64,000 nt of DNA from Hymenobacter aerophilus DSM 13606 (GCF_000382225.1 NZ_KB907801.1:62001-126000); one strand, 5' to 3'. Numbered from the stretch's first letter, positions 24,581 through 32,762 are shown. Notes: generated from the letters alone by a model not told the origin. Made by a program: numbers and translations.

Positions 24581-25618
24581 CTACTGATACTGCACGTAGA
24601 GCGGCGAGGGCTTGAGGGCAATCACCTCTTCCGGCGTCATGATGTGGTGGGGCTTGGGGCGGGCGTCGTACTCGTAGAACAGCTTGAAGCCGGTGTACTG
24701 CACGGGCTCGTTCACGATGTAGTGCTGGTAAGAGTCCTTCTTGAGCGTGGGGTCGCCGTGGCCGTCCATGTGCATGACTACCTGCACGCGCGGGTCGAGC
24801 TTGATGTTTTTGTAGTTGGTCACCATTTTCCGGGTGAAGCGGTGCACCGTCAGCACCTTGGGCGGCAGCTTGTTTTCGCTCACGATGCGCGCCAGGTAGT
24901 TGATGGTGAAGTTGATATCCTTGGCATCGAGGGTGCCGATTTTCTGGTTGGGGCGCACGCCGGGCATGGTAGCCAGCGAGAACTCGGGGTCGATGCCCAG
25001 GTGTACGATGGGGTCTTTGAGGTACTGCTCCAGCTTGGGCAGCTCGACCTGCAGAGTGCTGTGGCCCGGCTGCACATCGAGGAATACGATGTAGTTATTC
25101 TCCTTGCCCCAGTTGATTACCTCCTCAATAGTGGCCTTGGAGTTCATCAGGCGCCACTTGCCGTCTTTGCCGGCCGTGCCCTGGGCCGTAATGGTGACGT
25201 TGTGGATGGCGCCCTGCACGGGACGGCTGGGGTCGGCGGCCTGCCACTCGCCCAGCACCTTTTTCAGCTTGCGGAACATCTGGTCCTTGGGCTCGCGGCC
25301 CAGAATGCCCATGCCCTTCGCCCGGATGTTGCCATAGAAAGCTACGATGCGGTGGCCGGGCAGAATGGCGCCCGGTAGCACGCCGCTCACCTTGGCAATC
25401 GAGTCGGCCACGAGCGAGTCGCGGCGCATGGCCAGGCGCTGCAGCGCGGCCGAATCAAGCGGGGCGGGCTGCTGCACGGTATCGGCGGCCACGGTGGCTT
25501 TTTCGGAATCGGTGGCCGAGCGCGAGCCGCAGCCGGGCAGCGTGGTGAGGGTGAAGGCGAGGCCCAGAGAGGCCAGCGCGGGGGCCGTCAGGCGGGTAAG
25601 CGTCGAGAGGTAAGCCAC
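24581..25618 (-). CDS. Exported lipoprotein of unknown function
   Basis: A 345-residue protein that starts with GTG. It has a lipoprotein-type signal with the cysteine in LPGCGSRS at about residue 30, then a Ser/Thr/Ala-rich spacer to about 55. The body begins GHRIVAFYGNIRAKGMGILG and contains YIVFLDVQPGHSTLQVELP, HLGIDPEFSLA and VVMHMDGHGDP. Alternating strands and helices with acidic and His residues at strand ends (FLDVQ, LGIDPE, VHRFT, MHMDGHGD) suggest a TIM-barrel enzyme, perhaps acting on glycans. I cannot place it in a named family. It is convergent with the BLUF gene and shares its terminator. Confidence 0.7.
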   Translation of the reverse strand: MAYLSTLTRLTAPALASLGLAFTLTTLPGCGSRSATDSEKATVAADTVQQPAPLDSAALQRLAMRRDSLVADSIAKVSGVLPGAILPGHRIVAFYGNIRAKGMGILGREPKDQMFRKLKKVLGEWQAADPSRPVQGAIHNVTITAQGTAGKDGKWRLMNSKATIEEVINWGKENNYIVFLDVQPGHSTLQVELPKLEQYLKDPIVHLGIDPEFSLATMPGVRPNQKIGTLDAKDINFTINYLARIVSENKLPPKVLTVHRFTRKMVTNYKNIKLDPRVQVVMHMDGHGDPTLKKDSYQHYIVNEPVQYTGFKLFYEYDARPKPHHIMTPEEVIALKPSPLYVQYQ

Positions 25619-25718
25619 TAAAACAACGGGGATTGAAGGCGAATGGAACCACGAAGGTGCGGCTTTTGCGGCTGACTTTCAACTTCATTGCAACTTCACC
25701 CAGGCATACCTATACAGA

Positions 25719-25750
25719 AAACGCCGCCCGCAGTAGCACGGGCGGCGTTT
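25719..25750. terminator. Terminator of the BlaI/M56 operon
   Basis: AAACGCCGCCCG (25719-25730) pairs with CGGGCGGCGTTT (25739-25750), loop of eight bases. It lies 23 bases past the stop codon of the minus-strand M56 gene, with T-rich sequence following on that strand. Confidence 0.85.
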
Positions 25751-25772
25751 CAAGGATTTGAATGAGTAATTG

Positions 25773-27155
25773 CTATTTAACTAAAAACGTAATAGGTATA
25801 GTGAAATATACCGGCACTGCTTTACCGCCCTGGCGGCCCGGCGTCCATTTGCCCGGCAGGTTGCGCACGGCGTACAGGGCCGCGTCGTCGAGCTGTTGGG
25901 CCAGTTCAGGAGAAACTTTAGGGTTGTCTTTTCCCGCGCCCTTCTGCACCTCGGCGGCCTGAATTTTACCATCGGCACTCACCACGAATTTCACAAAGGC
26001 CCGGCCCTCTACCTTAGCTGCTAGTGCGCCAGGCGGGTATTTAACCAGCTTACTGACGTCATCTAATAATTGCTCCTGGCCACCCTCGTACATCGGCATT
26101 TGCTCCACATATGTGTAGGGGTCGCCAGGCTTGTGGCGTGCGGCCTCGACGGTAGAGGCGGCAGAAACCAAAGCAGGCGGCGGTGGGGGAGGAATGGCAT
26201 TGTCCAACTCTGTTTCGCAGGCAACCAGGCCCAGCAACAAAACAGCACTCAAAGGCAGCGGCAGCCAGCGTTTCCAGCGGCGGAGGGGGGCGGCGGTAGT
26301 CAGCATACGGATACGGGTTAGGGTGAAGGATTGGGTGAACGAATGAGTCAGGGGTAAATCGGGTCGGAACTGGGCCAGCGCCAGCCTCGCCAGCAGGGCC
26401 GGGTAGGCGGCCGGCGCGGCGGTGGCGCGGCCGGGGGCCGGCGCCTCAACGGTGGCCTGTACGGCGGCGGCATCGGCCAGAAATTCGTGGAGCTGGGCCA
26501 GCGCCGGGGGCAGCAGGTGCACAAACGGCACCGGCCAGAGCAGCGCCCGCGCCATTTCCAGCAGCAGCCGCTCGCGGGTGTGGTGGCCGCGCACGTGGGC
26601 CAGCTCGTGGGCCAGCACCGCCCGGGCCTCGGCGGGCGTCAGGGGCGCGGTTTCATCCCAGAACACCCGCCGGCCAAACGAGCTAATGGGCCGCTGCCCG
26701 CCCGTGTGCACCAGCACATAATCGGGGTGAATTTTGCGGGTAAAATGGCGGGTGCTGAAGTGCAGGTGCAGCAGCTGCGCCGCCAGCCGCAACAGCAGCA
26801 GCACCACGCCGGCCCCGTACAGCCCCAGCAGCCAGGGCAGCGGTCCGGTCAGCGGGCCGTTGCTCAGCTCGCGCACCGTAATGACCGGCAACACGCCCCC
26901 GCTCAACAGCCCCACGCTGCCGGGCGCCGGCGTCGGTAGCCAGGCGCTCAGCCACTGGCCCGGCTCGGTGGCCGCGAGCAGCGGCGGCACCAGCAGCGCC
27001 ACCCAGGGCAGGCCCAGCAAAAAGCGCCGGTTGAAATCGAAAAACCGCTCCTGGCGCAGCACGTAGCGGTAGAGCAGCCAGCCCGCGCCCAGCAGCAGCG
27101 TACTTTGCAGGGCCCAGCTAAGCAGGCTGGTCGTGGTCGGAAGCAGCTGGAGCAT
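25773..27155 (-). CDS. M56 (BlaR1-type) metallopeptidase with TonB-type C-terminus
   Basis: A 460-residue membrane protein. About four N-terminal helices surround a zinc peptidase domain with HELAH at 183-187 and a downstream LHEFLADAAA glutamate. A fifth hydrophobic segment (about 295-313) is followed by a Pro-rich linker and a TonB C-terminal-like domain (PMYEGGQEQL, EGRAFVKFVVSADGKI). Classical BlaR1 carries a penicillin-binding sensor at this end, so here a different periplasmic sensor is used. I choose ATG 27155, which overlaps blaI by 38 bases; another ATG is at 27161. The frame is open much further upstream but antisense-like there. Likely role: cleaving the BlaI-type repressor on an envelope signal. 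Confidence 0.87.
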   Translation of the reverse strand: MLQLLPTTTSLLSWALQSTLLLGAGWLLYRYVLRQERFFDFNRRFLLGLPWVALLVPPLLAATEPGQWLSAWLPTPAPGSVGLLSGGVLPVITVRELSNGPLTGPLPWLLGLYGAGVVLLLLRLAAQLLHLHFSTRHFTRKIHPDYVLVHTGGQRPISSFGRRVFWDETAPLTPAEARAVLAHELAHVRGHHTRERLLLEMARALLWPVPFVHLLPPALAQLHEFLADAAAVQATVEAPAPGRATAAPAAYPALLARLALAQFRPDLPLTHSFTQSFTLTRIRMLTTAAPLRRWKRWLPLPLSAVLLLGLVACETELDNAIPPPPPPALVSAASTVEAARHKPGDPYTYVEQMPMYEGGQEQLLDDVSKLVKYPPGALAAKVEGRAFVKFVVSADGKIQAAEVQKGAGKDNPKVSPELAQQLDDAALYAVRNLPGKWTPGRQGGKAVPVYFTIPITFLVK

Positions 27156-27549
27156 CGGCATCGGACGGGTTGTTAGGGGTGGATGTTTGAGCGTGGCGCA
27201 GCAGTTCTTCCAGCTGGGCCGCGTCGAGGTTTTCTTCCTGGGCGAAAAACGACACCAGCCGGCTGAACGAGCCGCCGAAGTAGCCGCCCAGCAGCTTGCC
27301 CAACGAGAAGCGCCGGTATTCGTCGCGGGCCACCAGGGCGTGGTAGCGGTGGGTGCGCCCGAAGGCCTCGTGGCCCACAAAGCCTTTCTGCGCCAGAATG
27401 CGGATGATGGTGGACACCGTGGTGACGGCTGGGCGGGGCTCGGGCAGCTGTGGCACCACATCCTTCACAAAGGCGGGGCCGTGCTGCCAGAGCACCTGCA
27501 TTACCTGTTCTTCGGCGCGGGTTAGTTCGGGGAAAGCGGGGCCGGGCAT
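27118..27549 (-). CDS. blaI: BlaI/MecI-family transcriptional repressor
   Basis: A 143-residue winged-helix repressor. It starts MPGPAFPELTRAEEQVMQVL and has the recognition-helix region RPAVTTVSTIIRILAQKGFV, then a dimerisation part and a low-complexity acidic tail. These proteins bind palindromes over promoters until a partner M56 protease inactivates them. The partner gene overlaps its 3' end. I use ATG 27549, since the frame to 27651 upstream has no BlaI features. Its own promoter region holds an 18-bp palindrome exactly between the -33 and -7 boxes, so autoregulation is very likely. Confidence 0.9.
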   Translation of the reverse strand: MPGPAFPELTRAEEQVMQVLWQHGPAFVKDVVPQLPEPRPAVTTVSTIIRILAQKGFVGHEAFGRTHRYHALVARDEYRRFSLGKLLGGYFGGSFSRLVSFFAQEENLDAAQLEELLRHAQTSTPNNPSDADAPAASDHDQPA

Positions 27550-27587
27550 GGGGTGGCTGATTGGTTTGGGAGTTAAGCTGTAAAGGC

Positions 27588-27688
27588 GCGACCCATCGCG
27601 TCTCATCGTTGCGGAGGTTGAGTGGAACGCGCCGGTGTTCACATCATTCAAACGGGCCGTTCAACGCCCAGACGCGATGGGCCGCGTC
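27588..27688. repeat. Palindrome, GCGACCCATCGCGTCTC family
   Basis: GCGACCCATCGCGTCT (27588-27603) pairs with AGACGCGATGGGCCGCGTC (27670-27688), with one mismatch. It lies in the 5' leader of blaI. A second copy is at 32763-32843. Confidence 0.75.
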
Positions 27689-27751
27689 TCTGCAGCCAGC
27701 GGGCAGGAACAGCATCGAATGCTGATTCCCGGCGGCGCTGGGTCGGTAGAT

Positions 27752-27782
27752 CAAATATGTAACTAATTTTTTAGTTATACAA
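27752..27782 (-). promoter_or_regulatory. Promoter of blaI-M56 with an 18-bp operator in its spacer
   Basis: On the minus strand, TTG (27780-27782), a 20-base spacer, and CATATTTG (27752-27759, one base off TAnnTTTG). The spacer contains the perfect palindrome TAACTAATTTTTTAGTTA (27760-27777). A second palindrome, TTAGTTATACAACTAA (27771-27786), overlaps it, and a third AACTAATTTTTT follows. A repressor bound here would block RNA polymerase. Confidence 0.75.
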
Positions 27783-27889
27783 CTAATTTTTTGGCTGAAA
27801 TATGAAAAGGTGCGGAATCAGTTCGCCGGAACACATAGCCGCCGCACCGCGTTGGGTGGTTTGCTGCTTTCACTAACTCGTATTTTTCT

Positions 27890-29140
27890 GTGCTGAATAC
27901 TCTGCTTCCTCGTTTTTTCGCTGCCGGCTGGGCCGTGGCGCTGCTGTGCCTGTCGACGCTCGGGGCCGCCGGCTGCAAGAGCAACTCGCCCGAGCCGGCC
28001 GTCGTCGGGAGTCCACCCACGACCCAGCCGCCCACGACCCCGCCGCCGGTCTCCCCGTCTGCGCCGGTGCTGTTGGGTAGCACCCTGATTGGCGAGTTCA
28101 CTACCGCTCAGCTGGCGGCCCGAGTGTCGGATATTCCGCTGGTGGGCACGCTGGCCCGCTACCCGGTGCGTGTGTATCGGCTCACCTACACCACCCCCAA
28201 CACCGACGGCCAACCGGTAACGGCCTCGGGCGCCGTGCTGGTGCCGGTGGCCCCGGCGGCGGTGCCGGTCATCAGCTACCAGCACGGCACGCTGCAGCCC
28301 GATGAGGAAACCCGGGCCCCTTCGTATTACAGTTCGCGCAGTGAAATCTGGTCGGCCGTATCGGTGCTGGCCGCTACCGGCTACGTGGTGTCGGCGCCCG
28401 ATTACATTGGCTACGGCGCTTCCAAAGCGCTGCCGCACCCTTACGAGCACGGCGCCTCGCTGGCTTCGGCCTCGGCCGATATGCTGCGGGCCACCCGCGA
28501 GTTCTGCGCGCAGCAGAAAATCAGCGTCAACCAGAAGAACTTCCTGCTGGGCTACTCGGAGGGCGGCTACGCCACGATGGCGCTGCACAAGCTACTGGAG
28601 GAAAAGTACACCACCACGCTGCCCGTTACGGCCAGCGCGCCCGGCGCCGGGGCCTACCACAAATCGGCCTTCGCCCGGTACATTCTTAACTCGACCGAGC
28701 CGCTGAATTTCCTGAGCACCTACGTGTGGGTGCTGCGCACCTACGACCGGGTGTACCAGCTCAACCGTCCGCTCAGCTACTACTACCAGGAGCCCTACGC
28801 CACCCGCCTGCAGGCCGACCCGTTCAGCGCCGTGCCCCAGCAGGCGGCCGAGCTGTTCGCGCCCACGTTCCGCCAGGCCGTGCTCACCGGCTCCGACCCG
28901 GCCCTGACGGCCACGCTCACCGCCAACGACGTGTACGACTGGCAGCCGCGCGCCCCGCTGGCCCTGTTCCACGGCACCGCCGACGACTATGTGCCCTTCT
29001 TCAACTCGCAGGACGCCTACAACGCCATGCGCGCCCGCGGCGCCACCAACGTAGAGCTGCGCCCCATCCAGGGCGGCACCCACTTCACCGCCGCCCCAGT
29101 GTACACGCTGCAGGCCTACGCCTTCATCTCGCAGTTTTAA
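27890..29140 (+). CDS. Secreted lipase-like alpha/beta hydrolase (lipoprotein)
   Basis: A 416-residue protein that starts with GTG. A signal with a lipoprotein cysteine (LGAAGCKSN, about residue 29) is followed by a Pro/Thr-rich linker (about 38-60). The hydrolase fold has ISYQHGTL (oxyanion region), the nucleophile elbow GYSEGGYA, FHGTADDYVPF (catalytic Asp) and GGTHF (catalytic His). The layout resembles the secretory lipase family. It would act at the outer membrane or outside on esters; the substrate is unknown. It is divergent from blaI. The TAACTAA-type palindromes lie in the shared region, so the same repressor may control it. Confidence 0.85.
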   Translation: MLNTLLPRFFAAGWAVALLCLSTLGAAGCKSNSPEPAVVGSPPTTQPPTTPPPVSPSAPVLLGSTLIGEFTTAQLAARVSDIPLVGTLARYPVRVYRLTYTTPNTDGQPVTASGAVLVPVAPAAVPVISYQHGTLQPDEETRAPSYYSSRSEIWSAVSVLAATGYVVSAPDYIGYGASKALPHPYEHGASLASASADMLRATREFCAQQKISVNQKNFLLGYSEGGYATMALHKLLEEKYTTTLPVTASAPGAGAYHKSAFARYILNSTEPLNFLSTYVWVLRTYDRVYQLNRPLSYYYQEPYATRLQADPFSAVPQQAAELFAPTFRQAVLTGSDPALTATLTANDVYDWQPRAPLALFHGTADDYVPFFNSQDAYNAMRARGATNVELRPIQGGTHFTAAPVYTLQAYAFISQF

Positions 29141-29157
29141 CGGTGACATGACCTAAG

Positions 29158-29434
29158 GTGAGATAGTGAGGTGGTGAAATGGTGAGTTGATGTTTTGGGT
29201 CCCTGGCACAGAGGGCAGCCCCAGCGGGGCGGCATATTGGTAGCAAATCAACCAAGCAGATAAGCAAAGCCCCAGCGGGGCGACACCACCGGCTCAACGA
29301 TTGGTGTCGCCCCGCTGGGGCTTTTTCTATTTATCGATGCGTGGCCGCTACCGATATGCCGCCCCGCCGGGGCTGGCCCCTGTGCCAGGAAACCAGAACA
29401 TCAACTCACCATTTCACCACCTCACCATCTCACT
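29158..29434. repeat. Nested palindromes filling a convergent junction
   Basis: The outer layer is GTGAGATGG family: GTGAGGTGGTGAAATGGTGA and GTTGATGTTTT (29166-29196) pair with AACATCAACTCACCATTTCA and CACCTCACCATCTCAC (29397-29433). The middle layer is GCCCCAGCGGGGCGGCATAT (29218-29237) with ATATGCCGCCCCGCCGGGGC (29354-29373), and TCCCTGGCACAG with CTGTGCCAGGA. The core (29266-29324) is listed as a terminator. Elements of two families are stacked inside one another. Confidence 0.85.
29266..29324. terminator. Perfect 23-bp stem (CCCCAGCGGGG family) acting as terminator
   Basis: Arms 29266-29288 and 29302-29324 are exact reverse complements with a 13-base loop, bounded by AAAG and CTTTTTC. 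It lies between the convergent lipase and membrane-protein genes, so it could end both transcripts. The same sequence family recurs at 32554-32711. Confidence 0.75.
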
Positions 29435-29769
29435 TTGAGCCACGCGCCGGCCAGCGCCGCCAGGCCGCCCACCAGCCCGGCCAGCAGGCCCGACAGCAGT
29501 ACCAATAGCCAGGAGTTGCCACCCAGCGGCAGCAGCGTGGCCACCCGGCCGGCCAGCAAACCCGCGCCGTTGAGGTTAAGCCAGGCGGCGGGCAGCCACC
29601 AGCTGCAAGCCACGCCCAGCAGCCCGGCCCCAAAGGCGGCCCCGGCCGAACCGCCACGCCACGTGGCCAGCCCCAGACACAGCGGCAGTACCACCCACCA
29701 CGGTAGAAAAAACTGGGCCAGACTGGAAAGCACGAAAACCAGCAGGAAAAGGCTGAGGAAGGATTTCAT
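29422..29769 (-). CDS. Small membrane protein downstream of penicillin acylase
   Basis: A 115-residue, almost wholly hydrophobic protein with about four membrane segments (roughly 1-20, 24-40, 42-60, 84-112) and Gly/Leu/Ala-rich loops. I do not recognise a family. Its start lies 21 bases after the stop of the penicillin acylase gene on the same strand, so the two are probably one transcript. The 3' end overlaps the arm of a repeat element. No functional residue stands out. Confidence 0.6.
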   Translation of the reverse strand: MKSFLSLFLLVFVLSSLAQFFLPWWVVLPLCLGLATWRGGSAGAAFGAGLLGVACSWWLPAAWLNLNGAGLLAGRVATLLPLGGNSWLLVLLSGLLAGLVGGLAALAGAWLKVRW

Positions 29770-29790
29770 TGTAGTTGGGAATAAGCGGGC

Positions 29791-32286
29791 CTATTTCTCC
29801 AGCCGCCACGCGGCTTGCAGGCGGGGGTGGTTTTCGTCGGCGGCCTGCAGAAACACCAGTTCGTCAAGGCGGCCGGTGCGCCAGCTTTCCAGCATGTCGT
29901 CGTAGTAGGCGGAGGCGGGGTTGCCGCTCTGGCCGCCGGGGAAGATGCCGTAAGCCCGCACCGGCGGGGCCAAATCCACGACCATGCGCCAGGAGGGGCC
30001 GTTGCGCGGGCCGGTGGCATTTACGCTGCTGGGGCTGCCGCCGCACCACACGTCCTGGTGGCCGAAGCCGGGTAGCTGGGCCAAATGGTTGATGTCGGTG
30101 CTTTTCTGGTGGGCCCAGGCCCACTTGGGGCCCAGCGGCCCAAACTTGCGGGTCAGCGAATCCATGGCAAATTGCAACGAAGTGGTGAGCAGGTCGGGGG
30201 CGGTTTCGCGTTGCGCCGTGCGACAGTCGTCCAGCCAGGGGCTGCGGGGCTCGGCCAATAGTAGCTGGTTGGTCCGGTCGCGGGAGGGGTAGCGCATCTC
30301 CAAACCTGTAGCCTGCTTGCCGAAGTCATCTTTCCAGAGTTTATGCACCAGTTCCTGGTACCATAGTTCGAAGACGGTGGCGGCCACCGCATCGGCCCCG
30401 TAATGGTAGTTCCAGCGGGCCAGCAGGCGGCGGGCGGCAGCCACGGAGGCCGTCGGCGCAGTAGTGGCGGCCGTAGCCGGTGCTGTGCCAGGGGCTCCAG
30501 CGGCCGTAGCGGCGGGCAGATTTGCCAGCATCCAGGGCAGCATCAGTTGCGCGTTCAGGCCCAAATCGTCGTTCTGCAGCACCCGCAAAGTGTCGGCGGT
30601 GGCGCGGTGCATCTGGCTTAGCTGCTGGTTGATGCGGTGGGCCCGGTCCCAGGGGGCGTAATCCCAGCCGAGGTAATACGGGTAGCCGGGGCCGGCCGAG
30701 TGCTGGTTGGCCGACGATACGTAGCCGCGGGCCGGGTTGAGGACGCGTGGGGTCTGGCTCATCGGAATCCAGCCCGGCCAGTCCTGGCGCGGGTCGGAGC
30801 CGTCGAGAATAAACTTGCCCTGCTCGGCGTATTTGAGCGGGAAGCGGCCGTTGGGCCGGATGGCTACGTCGCCCTGGCGGCTGGCAAAGATGAAGTTCTG
30901 GGCCGGCGAGGCGTAGGTGCGCAGGGCCCGGTCGTAGTCCTGGTAGTTGCGGGCGTGGTTTAGCTTCACGAAGGCCAGCACCTCGTTGGCCCCGGCGGCG
31001 TCGTGGGCGGTCCAGCGCAGGGCGTGGCGCACGGGTGTTTGGGCGTTGAAGACTTTCTCGTTCTGGTCGTACACCACCGGGCCGTGGTGGGTGTAGAGGA
31101 CGGTATCGAGGCGGTCGGGGTGGCCGCGCACGGCAATGCGCTCCACTACGCGGCGCACCGGTTTCCAGCGGCCGGCGTGCCAGTACTCGCGGCGGCTCGC
31201 GTCGCGGAACTTGAGCTGGTACCAATCGAGCACGTCGCCGCCCACGTTGGTGACGCCCCAGGCCACATCAGAGTTGAAGCCGATGATGACGGCCGGGGCG
31301 CCCGGAATCGTGACGCCGTACACGTTCTGGCCGGGCGAATTCAGCTGCACCTGATACCAGATGCTGGGCAGGTTGAGTTGCAGGTGCGGGTCGTTGGCCA
31401 GCAGCGGCTTGCCCGAGGCGGTGCGGCTGCCGGCCAGGGCAAAGTTGTTGGAGCCCAGCTCGGCATCGGGCTCGCGGCTCGGCACCAGGCCCGACACGGC
31501 GGCGGCAAACGGCGCGGGCGGGGCGGGCGGCACGGGCAGGGGCTGGAAATCGAGCGGCGTGCCTTCGGGCACCACCGGGTCGGCGCGGAAGGGGAAGTCG
31601 GGAAACAGGTCGCGGGTGACGGCGGGGCCGTATTTGCTGAGGATGTTGCTCAGGCGCAAATCGTCGGAGCGGCCGCTCAGGTCCCAGGCCATCAGCTTGA
31701 GCAGCAGGGCCGATTTGAGCGGCGCCCAGGGCTCGGGGGCGTAGTCGAGCAGCTTGTATTCAAACGGATACGTGCGGGGGCTCAGCTGACTGATGTAGGC
31801 GTTCACGCCCGCCGAATATGACTCCAGCACCAGCCGCGTAGTGTCGTTTTTGAGCATCTCGCGCAGCGAGTTTTCGGCCCCGAAGGGCAGGCCCATGCGG
31901 CGCTGAAACCGGTCGTACTCCAGGGCCCGCTCGCCCACCACTTCCGAAATGCGGCCGGCGGCTACGCGGGTCATGAACTCCATCTGCCAGAGCCGGTCGC
32001 GGGCCGTGAGGTAACCCTGGGCGTAGTAGAGGTCGTGGTCGTTTTCGGCGAAGATGTGGGGCACGCGCCGGTCGTCGAAGCGCACGCGCACGGTTTGGTG
32101 CAGGCCGGGCAGGCGCAGGGTCTGTTGGGCGGGGAAGTCGGCGGCCGTTTCGCCGTTGAGCCAGAAGCCCTGGTAGGGGCTCAGCAGCCGGCCCAGCGGC
32201 GGCACCTGGCCCTGTTGGGTGTTCAGCACCCCGGCCAGCACAAGGGCCGCGAACAGGGCCAGGGCAGGTTTCAGCCAACGCAGCAT
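29791..32286 (-). CDS. Penicillin acylase family Ntn-hydrolase
   Basis: An 831-residue precursor. An N-terminal hydrophobic segment (about 7-22) gives export or an anchor. The family layout is alpha chain, spacer and beta chain, where the beta chain starts at the catalytic serine. Here that is Ser279 in ELGSNNFALAG, followed by GKPLLANDPHLQLNLPS. Other patterns include VRFDDRRVPHIFAENDHDLY near the start and GDVLDWYQLKF. Members of this family cleave amides such as beta-lactam side chains or acyl-homoserine lactones; which one cannot be told. I prefer ATG 32286 to the TTG six bases upstream. A 21-bp minisatellite lies just upstream. Confidence 0.9.
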   Translation of the reverse strand: MLRWLKPALALFAALVLAGVLNTQQGQVPPLGRLLSPYQGFWLNGETAADFPAQQTLRLPGLHQTVRVRFDDRRVPHIFAENDHDLYYAQGYLTARDRLWQMEFMTRVAAGRISEVVGERALEYDRFQRRMGLPFGAENSLREMLKNDTTRLVLESYSAGVNAYISQLSPRTYPFEYKLLDYAPEPWAPLKSALLLKLMAWDLSGRSDDLRLSNILSKYGPAVTRDLFPDFPFRADPVVPEGTPLDFQPLPVPPAPPAPFAAAVSGLVPSREPDAELGSNNFALAGSRTASGKPLLANDPHLQLNLPSIWYQVQLNSPGQNVYGVTIPGAPAVIIGFNSDVAWGVTNVGGDVLDWYQLKFRDASRREYWHAGRWKPVRRVVERIAVRGHPDRLDTVLYTHHGPVVYDQNEKVFNAQTPVRHALRWTAHDAAGANEVLAFVKLNHARNYQDYDRALRTYASPAQNFIFASRQGDVAIRPNGRFPLKYAEQGKFILDGSDPRQDWPGWIPMSQTPRVLNPARGYVSSANQHSAGPGYPYYLGWDYAPWDRAHRINQQLSQMHRATADTLRVLQNDDLGLNAQLMLPWMLANLPAATAAGAPGTAPATAATTAPTASVAAARRLLARWNYHYGADAVAATVFELWYQELVHKLWKDDFGKQATGLEMRYPSRDRTNQLLLAEPRSPWLDDCRTAQRETAPDLLTTSLQFAMDSLTRKFGPLGPKWAWAHQKSTDINHLAQLPGFGHQDVWCGGSPSSVNATGPRNGPSWRMVVDLAPPVRAYGIFPGGQSGNPASAYYDDMLESWRTGRLDELVFLQAADENHPRLQAAWRLEK

Positions 32287-32348
32287 ACGCAACCGGAGTT
32301 TTTAGGGAGCCGGAAGGTAGTAAATGCCGGGCGTTGTTGCAGTTGGAA

Positions 32349-32546
32349 TCATCTGGCAAGCCGTGGGAGACATCTGGCAGGTCGTGGGAGATGTCTGGCA
32401 GGTCGTGGGAGCCATCTGGCAAGCAGTAGGAGTTGTCTGACAACTGATTTGGGCTATCTGGCAAGCGGTGGGAGACATCTGGCAGGTCGTGGGAGATGTC
32501 TGACAACCGATTTGGGCTATCTGGCAGGTCGTGGGGGCTATCTGCC
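32349..32546. repeat. 21-bp tandem repeat, nine units plus a partial
   Basis: TCTGGCA or TCTGACA starts at 32352, 32373, 32394, 32415, 32436, 32457, 32478, 32499, 32520 and 32541, always 21 bases apart. A typical unit is TCTGGCAGGTCGTGGGAGAT plus one base. Units vary by a few bases, and three of them (32436, 32499 and neighbours) share a CAACTGATTTGGGCTA-type variant. So there are at least two unit types, partly in repeated order. It lies 60 bases upstream of the penicillin acylase start. Confidence 0.92.
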
Positions 32547-32553
32547 GCATTTT

Positions 32554-32711
32554 AGCCCCAGCGGGGCGACATGTCGGTAGCAACCGGGCGCACATACAGC
32601 TAAAGCCCCAGCGGGGCGACACCAATCGTTCGACAGATTGTGTCGCCCCACTGGGGCTTTACCGTTCAATAAACTGCTTTTCTACCGACATGCCGCCCCG
32701 CTGGGGCTTTC
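32554..32711. repeat. CCCCAGCGGGGCGACA palindrome group
   Basis: Two left copies (GCCCCAGCGGGGCGACATGT near 32555 and AAAGCCCCAGCGGGGCGACA near 32603) face two right copies (TGTCGCCCCACTGGGGCTTT, 32640-32659, and GACATGCCGCCCCGCTGGGG, 32688-32707). Same family as 29218-29373, and nested in the same way. Confidence 0.85.
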
Positions 32712-32762
32712 GACCGGCCTTCTGTATCTTCTATCCAGGGCAACTACCGGATTACAGAACGA

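Noticed and set aside
27155..27461. Longer N-terminus for the M56 peptidase
   Set aside because: The extra 102 residues overlap most of blaI in another frame and read as Ser/Pro/Trp-rich shadow sequence with no membrane helix.
25773..32286. Dedicated beta-lactam resistance island (BlaI/M56 plus penicillin acylase)
   Set aside because: The M56 protein lacks a penicillin-binding sensor, no beta-lactamase is present, and the acylase is in a separate transcription unit beyond a terminator-like stem.
32349..32546. CRISPR array
   Set aside because: Units follow each other every 21 bases with no unique spacers and there are no cas genes, so it is a plain tandem repeat.
32302..32625. Seven-residue repeat protein encoded over the minisatellite
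   Set aside because: Both strands give open frames only because 21 is a multiple of three. No signal, ribosome site or homologue-like composition supports translation.
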